DNA of 20,749 nt from an uncultured Actinomyces sp. (GTDB taxonomy: Bacteria; Actinomycetota; Actinomycetes; Actinomycetales; Actinomycetaceae). Each line of letters opens with the position of its first letter. The stretch's first letter is position 1. The stretch spans positions 1 through 20,749 of the forward strand of contig CAMFDH010000004.1 of the NCBI GenBank assembly GCA_945949035.1, read 5' to 3'. The notes under the pieces are model-generated. The model saw nothing but the letters and a program-made list of their open reading frames with translations. It made no database searches and was not told where the DNA came from. Shown here piece after piece: positions 1 to 6,914 of this stretch. The translations under genes were made by a program, and so were the position numbers.

Positions 1-107
1 GGCTCCTGGTTTCCCAGGGTCAGACCGGCAACCACCGCTCATTCGGCTGTAACGGGCCACCCGTCCGGTTCTACTTGGCGCCTGACTAGGCGCCGTTCTT
101 CCGAATG
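1..107. other. Structured non-coding stretch at window edge
   Basis: No convincing coding sequence is visible. Several short inverted repeats are packed together: ACGGG-CCA-CCCGT (52-64), GGCGCCT-GACT-AGGCGCC (77-94), and an outer ATTCGG (41-46) / CCGAAT (101-106) pair that could enclose both. This is compatible with the 3' end of a structured leader RNA or with the trailer of a gene left of the window. I compared it by eye with SAM and cobalamin riboswitch cores and could not make a firm match. Positions 108-319 show nothing I can name; a short open frame there has neither a ribosome binding site nor recognisable protein features. Confidence 0.3.
77..100 (+). terminator. Terminator-like hairpin
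   Basis: A perfect 7-bp GC-rich stem, GGCGCCT-GACT-AGGCGCC (77-94), is followed by GTTCTT. The tail is only moderately T-rich. It could end a transcript entering from the left or act as an attenuator ahead of the FNT-family gene. Confidence 0.4.
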
Positions 108-319
108 CTCCCCGGTGATACCCCCGTTTCAACCACCACTTTTGTGACTGGTTCGTTCAAGGCCGGATCAATGCACCTTCATATTAGAGCAGTGTTCTTC
201 GAACGGACACCCCCTCTCGGGCGCCTGCGGCGTAATTGCCCTCACGTTTGTCTCAAATACAGCACTGATTCGACACTTGGTGCTCACGGGCTGGCGACGA
301 ATCTGGAAGCATGTGGGTC

Positions 320-1174
320 ATGGTGAGCAATAATCGCAAGATATTCCCGGGTACCGAGTTCATTTCGACGGTCCTGCAGGCCGCTGACGCCAAGTCGTCT
401 ATGACCAAACACCTCTCCCGGGTGTTTCTCATGCGTGCAGCGATGGCCGGGGTCCTGATTGGGATCTTCTACCTGGCGAACTACTCGGTGATTTCCGCCT
501 TCACGGACATCGGGACGAACTACGCGAAGGTCGGTTCGATTGCCGGCGCAGTTACCTTTGGGTTCTGCCTGGTGTTCATCTACTACTCGAAGTCTGAGCT
601 GCTGACATCGAACATGATGGTGACGACCATTGCGGTCTACTTCCGGCGGATGTCATTTGGCCGAGCTGGCGCGGTTCTTGCCCTGTGCTACCTGGGTAAC
701 TTCCTCGGTGGGCTGGCAGTCGCAGGCATGGTCTGGTTCACCACGCTCCTCGACGGACCCACGGGCGAACTAGTCACGGCTTCTGTGGACCACAAGCTGG
801 CTTTTGTGTCCGGCGGAGCTTCGGGAATGGCCGATCTGTTCTTCCGCGCCATTCTCTGTAACTTCATGATCAACATTGCGATGCTGTTGATCTACAACGG
901 CTTTGTTCAGTCGGATGGTGTGCGGGTGGCCGCCATGGTGGTTTCTGTTCTTCTCTTCGCATTCCTCGGCTTTGAGCACTCCGTTGCCAACACCGTCCTC
1001 TTCACCGTCGAGGGTCTACGAAACGGTATCGATATCGGTCTGGCACTCGGGAACATCGGAATAGCGCTGGTGGGGAACTTCATCGGGGGCGGCCTCCTCA
1101 TCGGCCTCTACTACGCCTACGCCAATGATTCAGAGCGCCACCGCCGCACCCATCCGTCGCTGGCGGACGCCTAG
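320..1174 (+). CDS. Formate/nitrite transporter (FNT) family channel
   Basis: Integral membrane protein of the FNT family, whose pentameric channels pass formate, nitrite or hydrosulfide anions across the cytoplasmic membrane. With the start at 320 it has 284 residues, normal for the family. About six hydrophobic segments are visible. Family marks are ELLTSNM (93-99), a RAILCNFMINIAM stretch (176-188), FEHSVAN (218-224) with the conserved pore histidine H220, and GNIGIALVGNFIGGG (244-258). The ATG at 320 is preferred over the ATG at 311 because GGAAG (305-309) then lies 10 nt upstream; a GTG at 323 is also possible. It stands alone, so the anion cannot be told from context. A hairpin follows the stop. 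Family is confident; substrate is unknown. Confidence 0.9.
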   Translation: MVSNNRKIFPGTEFISTVLQAADAKSSMTKHLSRVFLMRAAMAGVLIGIFYLANYSVISAFTDIGTNYAKVGSIAGAVTFGFCLVFIYYSKSELLTSNMMVTTIAVYFRRMSFGRAGAVLALCYLGNFLGGLAVAGMVWFTTLLDGPTGELVTASVDHKLAFVSGGASGMADLFFRAILCNFMINIAMLLIYNGFVQSDGVRVAAMVVSVLLFAFLGFEHSVANTVLFTVEGLRNGIDIGLALGNIGIALVGNFIGGGLLIGLYYAYANDSERHRRTHPSLADA

Positions 1175-1190
1175 TATCCACAGTTCCCCC

Positions 1191-1213
1191 GGTCTGGGAC
1201 TGTCCCCAGAACC
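1191..1213 (+). terminator. Hairpin after the FNT gene
   Basis: GGT-CTGGG (1191-1198) pairs with CCCAG-(A)-ACC (1205-1213), leaving one bulged A and a 6-nt loop. There is no immediate T-run; the nearest is ATTTTG about 15 nt on. It may be a weak terminator between the FNT gene and the ssb gene. Confidence 0.3.
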
Positions 1214-1299
1214 TGGTGAACCCCCTCATTTTGTCGGATGCTCCCCCTATCCTGGAGGGGTAGAAGAGATTCTCGTCACCGACTACTCAAGGGGGAAAG

Positions 1300-1767
1300 A
1301 TGGCACTCCGAGCACTTACAACCGGGGTTATTGCAGATCCGGTTCTGCGTTGGACGCCGCAGCAGAAGGCGGTTCTGGACCTTCGGCTGAATGCAACGGC
1401 TTCCGCACGCGACAAAGTTACCAACCAGTGGTCTGACCTTGGCTCACCCCTGTGGGTTGGCGCCACCTTCTGGGATGACGAAGCCAAGCATCTGGCCGAC
1501 GTCCTCCATAAGGGGGACCGTGTCACGGTAGAGGGCACGCTGGTGGTTGAGACGTTCCAGCGCCGCGACGGGACAGAGGGACAAAAGTACGTCCTGCGTT
1601 TCCCTCGCTTCCTCGGGATGGTTCCCGCCAGGCGCAACCTTGCGGAAGATGCCGGGGCATACGGAGGGGGTCACCACCCTGAAAGGGACACTTACCCGGA
1701 TACCGGGTCTATTCCCATTCAGACCCCACGCCAGGACTACGCCTCCCCTGAAGACGCACCATTCTAG
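1300..1767 (+). CDS. ssb: Single-stranded DNA-binding protein, accessory SSB
   Basis: A 155-residue SSB-like protein. The first ~110 residues read as an OB fold: an LTTGVIADPVLRWT opening, LDLRLNATASARD, a WVGATFWDDEAKHLADVLHK segment, and GDRVTVEGTLVVETFQRRDG, the usual strand following a 'KGDRV.V.G' motif. A short flexible region leads to an acidic C-terminal tip, PEDAPF, resembling the DDDIPF tip that recruits repair and replication partners. The start is well supported by AAGGGGGAAAG directly before the ATG at 1300. The main replicative ssb of actinobacteria normally sits with rpsF/rpsR/rplI; this one does not, so I read it as an accessory SSB, for example for recombination or DNA uptake. 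A second SSB-like gene lies at 11965-12522 on the other strand. Confidence 0.8.
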   Translation: MALRALTTGVIADPVLRWTPQQKAVLDLRLNATASARDKVTNQWSDLGSPLWVGATFWDDEAKHLADVLHKGDRVTVEGTLVVETFQRRDGTEGQKYVLRFPRFLGMVPARRNLAEDAGAYGGGHHPERDTYPDTGSIPIQTPRQDYASPEDAPF

Positions 1768-1820
1768 GTCTGGGTTTTCCCCTGAGCGCATAGCGGGACG
1801 TGGGCCCTCTCATGCGGCGC

Positions 1821-1826
1821 TAACAT
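1821..1826 (+). promoter_or_regulatory. Predicted -10 box for leaderless M13 peptidase mRNA
   Basis: TAACAT lies exactly six bases before the ATG at 1833, so transcription would start at or next to the A of the start codon. No Shine-Dalgarno sequence is visible there. The -35 region is unremarkable. Confidence 0.6.
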
Positions 1827-1832
1827 ACGTGT

Positions 1833-3839
1833 ATGTCTGAAGAGAAGAAGCAGTTGCTTGCCCACGTTCTAGATCCTGCGCTGATGGACACTGATGTCCG
1901 CCCCCAGGATGACTTCTACGGTTACATCAATGGTGCCTGGCTGCGGGATCACGTCATCCCCGCTGATCGTGCGTCAGATGGATCCTTCCTTGCCCTCCGT
2001 GACCTTTCGGAAGAGCGCAGCCATGAGATCGCCAAGGATGCCTCGTCCGGTGACATTGCCGGCCATGAAGCACAGAGGATCGGGGTGCTCTACGAACAGT
2101 TCATGGACCAGGCGGAACTGAACCGACTGGGCGTCACTCCGATCCAGCCGCTGCTGGACTCTGTGGCATCGGCCCAGACCCATGCGGATCTGGCTCAGCT
2201 CCTGGGCGACCTCGGTCGCAGCGGTGTCGGCTCCTACTTCGGTGTCGGGGTTTGGACTGACATGAATGACACCACCAAGTACTCTGCCAACTTTGAACAG
2301 GATGGACTTGGACTGCCGGATGAGTCCTACTACCGGGAGGACGAGTACGAGGGTTACCGCACCAAGTACATCGAGCACATTGCCAAGCAGCTCGTACTTG
2401 CAGGCGTGGTTTCTGAAGAAGAGGCCGCACACGCAGCATCCGAAGTCATGGTCTATGAGACGGAGCTGGCCGCACACCACTGGGATGTCGTCAAGAGCCG
2501 TGAGATCGATCCTCAGAACAACCCCCGCACCTGGGCTGAAGTAATCGAACAGAACCCCGGATTTGCGTGGCAGGAATGGGCGGATGCCCTGGGACAGGAC
2601 TTTGAGGGTAAGAACCTCAATGTCTCTCAGCCCGACTTCCTGGCGGGCGCTTCCGAGCTGTGGAAGAACACGCACCTTCACACACTGAAGCTCTGGCTCG
2701 CACGCCGGATCATTGATGGCTTTGCCCCCTACCTCTCGGATGAGTTTGCCGAGGAGGCCTTTGATTTCTACGGCCGTACTCTCTCGGGTATCGAGCAGAT
2801 GCGTCCCCGTTGGAAGCGCGCCCTCTCTCTGATTGAGGGGGTAGTTGGCTTCGACATGGGACGCCTCTACGTCGAACGTCACTTCCCGGCCGAGTACAAA
2901 GAGCAGATGAACCACCTGGTGCAGAACCTGCTTGACGCCTATCGCGACTCGATCAATGGGCTTGAGTGGATGGGTGAGGAAACCCGTCGTCGCGCCCTTG
3001 AGAAGCTTGATACCTTCATGCCCAAGATCGGCTACCCGGACAACCCCCGCTCATACGAGGGGCTTGAGATCGATCCCAAAAAGTCGCTGGTTGAAAACAT
3101 CATGGCTTCTTCCCAGTTCGATCTGGCCTGGGAGTTCGGCAAGCTGGGCCAGCCGGTGGACCGAAGCGAATGGCTGATGACCCCCCACACCGTCAACGCC
3201 TACTACTACCCCTCGATGAATGAGATCGTCTTCCCAGCCGCCATTCTGCAGGCCCCGTTCTTTGACCCAGAGGCAGATGACGCAGTCAACTACGCCGGAA
3301 TCGGAGCCGTGATTGGTCACGAGATCGGTCATGGTTTTGATGACCAGGGCAGCCAGTTTGACGCTCAGGGAGAGGTCAACGACTGGTGGACCGACCTTGA
3401 CCGTGAAGAGTTTGAGAAGCGGACCAAGGCACTCATCGCACAGTACGATGCCTACTCACCACGTGAGTTGAGTGACGACAACAAGGTCAACGGCGCCCTC
3501 ACCATCGGTGAGAACATCGGCGACCTCGGTGGACTGACCATTGCCTGGAAGGCCTGGCAGAAGGCCCTCGAAGAGAAGGGCATCTCCTCCCCCAACGACG
3601 ACGAAGTGATTGACGGTCTCACCGGCCCAGAACGCTTCTTCACCTCCTGGGCCAGGATCTGGCGCAGCAAGCACCGCGATGACTATGCGGTTCAGCTGCT
3701 TGCCATCGACCCCCACTCGCCCTCCGAGTTCCGCTGCAACGGTATCCTCGCCAACTTCGATGAGTTTGCTGACTACTACGCAGTGACTCCCGGTGATGAG
3801 CTGTGGATTGCCCCCGAGGACCGCGTCAAGATCTGGTAG
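1833..3839 (+). CDS. M13 family zinc metallopeptidase (neprilysin/PepO-like)
   Basis: A 668-residue M13 endopeptidase, a family that cleaves oligopeptides on the amino side of hydrophobic residues. The zinc site is complete: HEIGH at 496-500 and the third ligand E560 in GENIGDLGG. The substrate-binding motif VNAYYYPSMNEIVFPAAILQ (454-473) and the conserved C-terminal Trp (W668) are present. The N-terminal PQDDFYGYINGAWLRDHVIPAD (24-45 region) is the classic M13 opening. No signal peptide or N-terminal membrane anchor is seen, so it should be cytosolic, unlike neprilysin. There is no ribosome binding site; the start codon sits six bases after a TAACAT -10 box, suggesting a leaderless transcript. 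The pepN gene follows after 50 nt, and the two probably form a peptide-degradation operon. Confidence 0.95.
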   Translation: MSEEKKQLLAHVLDPALMDTDVRPQDDFYGYINGAWLRDHVIPADRASDGSFLALRDLSEERSHEIAKDASSGDIAGHEAQRIGVLYEQFMDQAELNRLGVTPIQPLLDSVASAQTHADLAQLLGDLGRSGVGSYFGVGVWTDMNDTTKYSANFEQDGLGLPDESYYREDEYEGYRTKYIEHIAKQLVLAGVVSEEEAAHAASEVMVYETELAAHHWDVVKSREIDPQNNPRTWAEVIEQNPGFAWQEWADALGQDFEGKNLNVSQPDFLAGASELWKNTHLHTLKLWLARRIIDGFAPYLSDEFAEEAFDFYGRTLSGIEQMRPRWKRALSLIEGVVGFDMGRLYVERHFPAEYKEQMNHLVQNLLDAYRDSINGLEWMGEETRRRALEKLDTFMPKIGYPDNPRSYEGLEIDPKKSLVENIMASSQFDLAWEFGKLGQPVDRSEWLMTPHTVNAYYYPSMNEIVFPAAILQAPFFDPEADDAVNYAGIGAVIGHEIGHGFDDQGSQFDAQGEVNDWWTDLDREEFEKRTKALIAQYDAYSPRELSDDNKVNGALTIGENIGDLGGLTIAWKAWQKALEEKGISSPNDDEVIDGLTGPERFFTSWARIWRSKHRDDYAVQLLAIDPHSPSEFRCNGILANFDEFADYYAVTPGDELWIAPEDRVKIW

Positions 3840-3889
3840 GCCCGCGCCTTTCCAAGAACAGATAGAGAAGAAAAACAAGAAAGGCCACC

Positions 3890-6454
3890 ATGCCTGGACT
3901 AAACCTGACCCGAACAGAAGCGCAGGAACGCGCGGCGGTTGTGAAGCATGTTGAGAGCTACGATGTCGCCCTTGACCTGACCACCGGTGATAAAACCTTC
4001 CGGTCAACCTCAAAGATTGCCTTCGACGCCGTCCCCGGTTCGGAGACCTTCCTCGACCTCGTAGTCGACAAGATCCACTCGGCGTCCCTCAACGGACAGT
4101 CGATTGATCCCGCCGACTACAGCGACTATCGCCTTCCCCTTCGCAACCTCAAGGAGAAGAACGTTGTCGAGGTCGATGCGGACTTCATCTACATGCACAC
4201 CGGTGAGGGTCTGCACCGTTCCGTCGATCCGGCGGACGGCAAGGTCTACCTCTACACGCAGTTCGAGGTTCCCGATGCCAGGCGCGTCTACCCCACCTTC
4301 GAGCAGCCCGATCTGAAGTCTTCCTTCACGTTCTCGGTGACCACCCCGGAGGACTTCACCGTCTTCTCGGTGACGGCGACACCCGAGCCCACTGTTCTCG
4401 ACGGTGGAAAGAAGCGCTTCGATTTCGCGCCAACACAGAGGATCTCCACCTACATCACGGCGATTGTGGCCGGGCCGTATGAGGGCGCAACCAGTGTCAT
4501 CCGCTCCACGGATGGTCGCGAGATTGATCTCGGTGTCTACTGCCGCGCCTCCCTGGTGAAGCACCTCGACTCTGACCTCATCATGGAGATCACCGAGCAG
4601 GGCTTTGGGTTCTTTGAGAATGCCTACGGTATTCCCTACCCCTTCACCAAGTACGACCAGATCTTCGTGCCTGAGTACAACGCGGGAGCCATGGAGAACG
4701 CCGGTTGCGTAACCTTCCGCGACCAGTACATTTTCCGTTCGAAGCCAACCGACTGGCAGCTCGAGTCACGCACCAACACGATCCTTCACGAGCTTGCCCA
4801 CATGTGGTTCGGCGACCTCGTCACGATGCAGTGGTGGGACGACCTGTGGCTGAATGAGTCCTTTGCTGAGTACATGGCGCACCTAGCCACCGCTGAGGCC
4901 ACCCGCTGGTCGGATGCCTGGGTTGGCTTCCTGACGCGCAAGGAATGGGGCCTGGCCCAGGACCAGAAGCCGTCGACCCACCCGGTTAAGGCTGAGATCC
5001 GAGACCTGGCCGATGTCGAGGTTAACTTCGATGGAATCACCTACGCCAAGGGTGCTGCCGTACTGCGCCAGATGGTCGCATACGTGGGCCGCGAGAACTT
5101 CTTCAACGGACTGCACCAGTACCTGACGAAGCATGCCTTCCAGAACGCCACCCTCTCCGACCTCATTGATGAACTTGAGGCCGCATCGGGTCGCGACATG
5201 GACAACTGGGTCAAGGTCTGGGTTGAGGAAGCAGGGGTAACCAGCCTGCGACCCGAAATCACCGTGAACCCCGACGGTACGGTCGACGAACTTGCCGTTA
5301 TCCAAGAGATCGTCTCCCCGATGGCTTCGCTGCGCCCCCACAGGCTCATCGTCTCCGGCTACGACCTGAATGAGGACGGCTCCGCAGTTGAGAAGGTCTT
5401 CACTGAAGAGCTGGACGTCGATGGAGCTCGCACCGTCATCAACTCGGCAAGCGGCACCAAGCGTCCCGCCTTCATCCTGGTCAACGACGGCGACCTCGCC
5501 TATGCGAAGATCCGCATGGATGAGGAGTCGCTGGCATTTGCAATCGCAAACATCACCAAGTTCTCTGATCCCCTGGCACGCCGCGTCATTCTTGCCGCCG
5601 CCTGGGATATGACCCGTGATGGAGAGTTCCCCGCCTCGAGATTCCTGAACTTGTCTCTCGGCGCAGCCAGGATTGAGACTTCCGTGGCCTCTCTGACCGC
5701 TCTGCTTCGCCAGATTGATACCGCTGTGACCTCGTATGTCGCTCCGGCGCACCGGTCGGCCCAGATGGCTGCCGTTGCAGACGGGCTCATCGAACTGTCG
5801 AAGATCGCTGAACCTGGCTCAGACAAGCAGGAAATGTTTGTGATGGCAGCATGCCGCCGGGCAGTCACGCGCGCTCAGTTTGAGTACCTGGATCACCTCT
5901 ACCGGGGTGAGAAGGTCCAGGAAGGACTGGTCATGAGCGAAGACCTGCGCTGGGCCATCCTGTTTGCTCTGGTCCGCGGAGGCCTGGCCGGGAAGGAAGC
6001 AGTGGCGGCTCTGCGAGCTGAAGACAACACCCTGACCGGTGAGCAAACCGCGGTACGTGCGCTTGCAACCATCGACTCAGATGAGGTACGGGCTGAGACG
6101 TATGAAGCAGTCATGCATGATGTCTCGATCCCCAACGACACACGCTGGTCCATGGTCGCCGGCTTCTGGGCTCACGTAAACACCAAGCCTGAGGCCTACG
6201 TGTCGTACGTCGAGAAGTTCTACGACCAGATTGCTCTGGCCTGGGAGGCCCACACCTTCCACATCGCATCAGGAATCGTTCAGCATCTTGAACCCCTTCC
6301 CGTCGTCGGCTACCTGCCAGAGGTGGACGTGGTAACACGGGCTCAAGAGTGGCTCGACTACCACGAAGAACGCCCTGATTCCCTACGTCGTCTGATCGCA
6401 GAGGGTCGCGATGATGCACAGCGAATGCTGAAGGCTCAGAAGGCTGACGCCTAA
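3890..6454 (+). CDS. pepN: Aminopeptidase N, M1 family
   Basis: An 854-residue zinc aminopeptidase that removes N-terminal residues from peptides in the cytosol. The exopeptidase motif GAMEN is at 266-270. The zinc site is HELAH at 300-304 with the third ligand E323 in LWLNESFAEYM, and an ITYAKGA segment carries the likely transition-state tyrosine. Length and domain order (N-terminal beta saddle, catalytic domain, helical C-terminal half) fit the actinobacterial type. GAAAGG ahead of the ATG at 3890 supports the start. It lies 50 nt after the M13 endopeptidase gene with no terminator between, so endo- and exopeptidase are probably co-transcribed. A strong terminator follows. Confidence 0.96.
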   Translation: MPGLNLTRTEAQERAAVVKHVESYDVALDLTTGDKTFRSTSKIAFDAVPGSETFLDLVVDKIHSASLNGQSIDPADYSDYRLPLRNLKEKNVVEVDADFIYMHTGEGLHRSVDPADGKVYLYTQFEVPDARRVYPTFEQPDLKSSFTFSVTTPEDFTVFSVTATPEPTVLDGGKKRFDFAPTQRISTYITAIVAGPYEGATSVIRSTDGREIDLGVYCRASLVKHLDSDLIMEITEQGFGFFENAYGIPYPFTKYDQIFVPEYNAGAMENAGCVTFRDQYIFRSKPTDWQLESRTNTILHELAHMWFGDLVTMQWWDDLWLNESFAEYMAHLATAEATRWSDAWVGFLTRKEWGLAQDQKPSTHPVKAEIRDLADVEVNFDGITYAKGAAVLRQMVAYVGRENFFNGLHQYLTKHAFQNATLSDLIDELEAASGRDMDNWVKVWVEEAGVTSLRPEITVNPDGTVDELAVIQEIVSPMASLRPHRLIVSGYDLNEDGSAVEKVFTEELDVDGARTVINSASGTKRPAFILVNDGDLAYAKIRMDEESLAFAIANITKFSDPLARRVILAAAWDMTRDGEFPASRFLNLSLGAARIETSVASLTALLRQIDTAVTSYVAPAHRSAQMAAVADGLIELSKIAEPGSDKQEMFVMAACRRAVTRAQFEYLDHLYRGEKVQEGLVMSEDLRWAILFALVRGGLAGKEAVAALRAEDNTLTGEQTAVRALATIDSDEVRAETYEAVMHDVSIPNDTRWSMVAGFWAHVNTKPEAYVSYVEKFYDQIALAWEAHTFHIASGIVQHLEPLPVVGYLPEVDVVTRAQEWLDYHEERPDSLRRLIAEGRDDAQRMLKAQKADA

Positions 6455-6478
6455 GTACTAGCTGTTCCGAATCTGAAC

Positions 6479-6518
6479 TGAGCAGGTCCTCCATTTTGCG
6501 AGGACCTGCTCACCTTTT
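6479..6518 (+). terminator. Rho-independent terminator of the peptidase operon
   Basis: A perfect 13-bp stem, TGAGCAGGTCCTC (6479-6491) with GAGGACCTGCTCA (6500-6512), has an 8-nt loop and is followed by CC-TTTT. Confidence 0.9.
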
Positions 6519-6569
6519 AAAGCCACCCGCTCGACCCCGTGGTACTTTGAAAATCACGGCGACCAGAGA

Positions 6570-6605
6570 GCTGCAACTCAGGTAAGTTTGGCGCTGCAAC
6601 TTCAG
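6570..6605 (+). repeat. Direct repeat upstream of the EIIB gene
   Basis: GCTGCAACTCAG (6570-6581) recurs as GCTGCAACTTCAG (6593-6605), about two helical turns apart and just before the ribosome binding site of the EIIB gene. It could be an operator pair. I do not recognise it as a known sugar regulator site. Confidence 0.35.
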
Positions 6606-6619
6606 TGAAAGAGGATGAA

Positions 6620-6850
6620 ATGTCTCAGGCACAAGACATTGTTACTGGACTTGGTGGAATCGAGAACATTGAGACGATTGAGCCCTGCATCACGCGTCTG
6701 CGGGTTGAGGTCGTTGACTCCGCCCTGGTTGATGAGGCGGCTCTCAAGAACGCCGGAGCCTTTGGCGTAGTCCAGGTTGGGGACACCGTCCAGGTTGTTG
6801 TCGGCCCAATCGCTGACTCCCTGGCCGATGAGATCAACGATCGGGCCTAG
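6620..6850 (+). CDS. PTS EIIB component, glucose/N-acetylglucosamine type
   Basis: A free-standing phosphotransferase EIIB domain of 76 residues. It accepts phosphate from EIIA on a cysteine and passes it to the sugar held by EIIC. The active-site cysteine is C23 in EPCITRLRVEV, the hallmark of the glucose/GlcNAc/sucrose EIIB family. The downstream GAFGVVQVGDTVQVVVGP segment is also typical. The ATG at 6620 is chosen over the in-frame GTG at 6605 because GAGG (6611-6614) then sits at a proper distance and the protein begins at the usual place. No EIIC, EIIA, HPr or EI gene is in the window, so the partners are elsewhere. Single-domain EIIB proteins such as NagF are known in actinobacteria. 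The exact sugar cannot be read from this domain. Confidence 0.9.
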   Translation: MSQAQDIVTGLGGIENIETIEPCITRLRVEVVDSALVDEAALKNAGAFGVVQVGDTVQVVVGPIADSLADEINDRA

Positions 6851-6862
6851 CAACAAGACAGC

Positions 6863-6900
6863 AAGAACCCCTGTGATTCCGTGGAGTCACAGGGGTTCTT
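6863..6900. terminator. Shared terminator between convergent EIIB and malQ
   Basis: A perfect 14-bp stem, AAGAACCCCTGTGA (6863-6876) with TCACAGGGGTTCTT (6887-6900). The right arm ends in TTCTT followed by CTTGTTC. It lies between two convergent genes, 13 nt after one stop and 15 nt from the other, and probably works in both directions. Confidence 0.85.
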
Positions 6901-6914
6901 CTTGTTCGTAGCGG

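Noticed and set aside
1..60. 3' end of a cobalamin or SAM-type riboswitch (GGTCAGACCGGCAACC)
   Set aside because: Only a partial resemblance to the conserved cores; the key spacing is wrong and the element would be truncated by the window, so it is not called.
105..326. 73-codon open frame before the FNT gene
   Set aside because: No ribosome binding site, no recognisable composition, and it overlaps the FNT start.
1974..2915. 313-codon open frame on the minus strand
   Set aside because: It lies wholly inside the M13 peptidase, is antisense to its codons and has no recognisable protein features; a GC-rich shadow frame.
4883..5752. 289-codon open frame on the minus strand
   Set aside because: It is antisense to pepN, whose motifs and codon use are clear; no ribosome binding site or domain.
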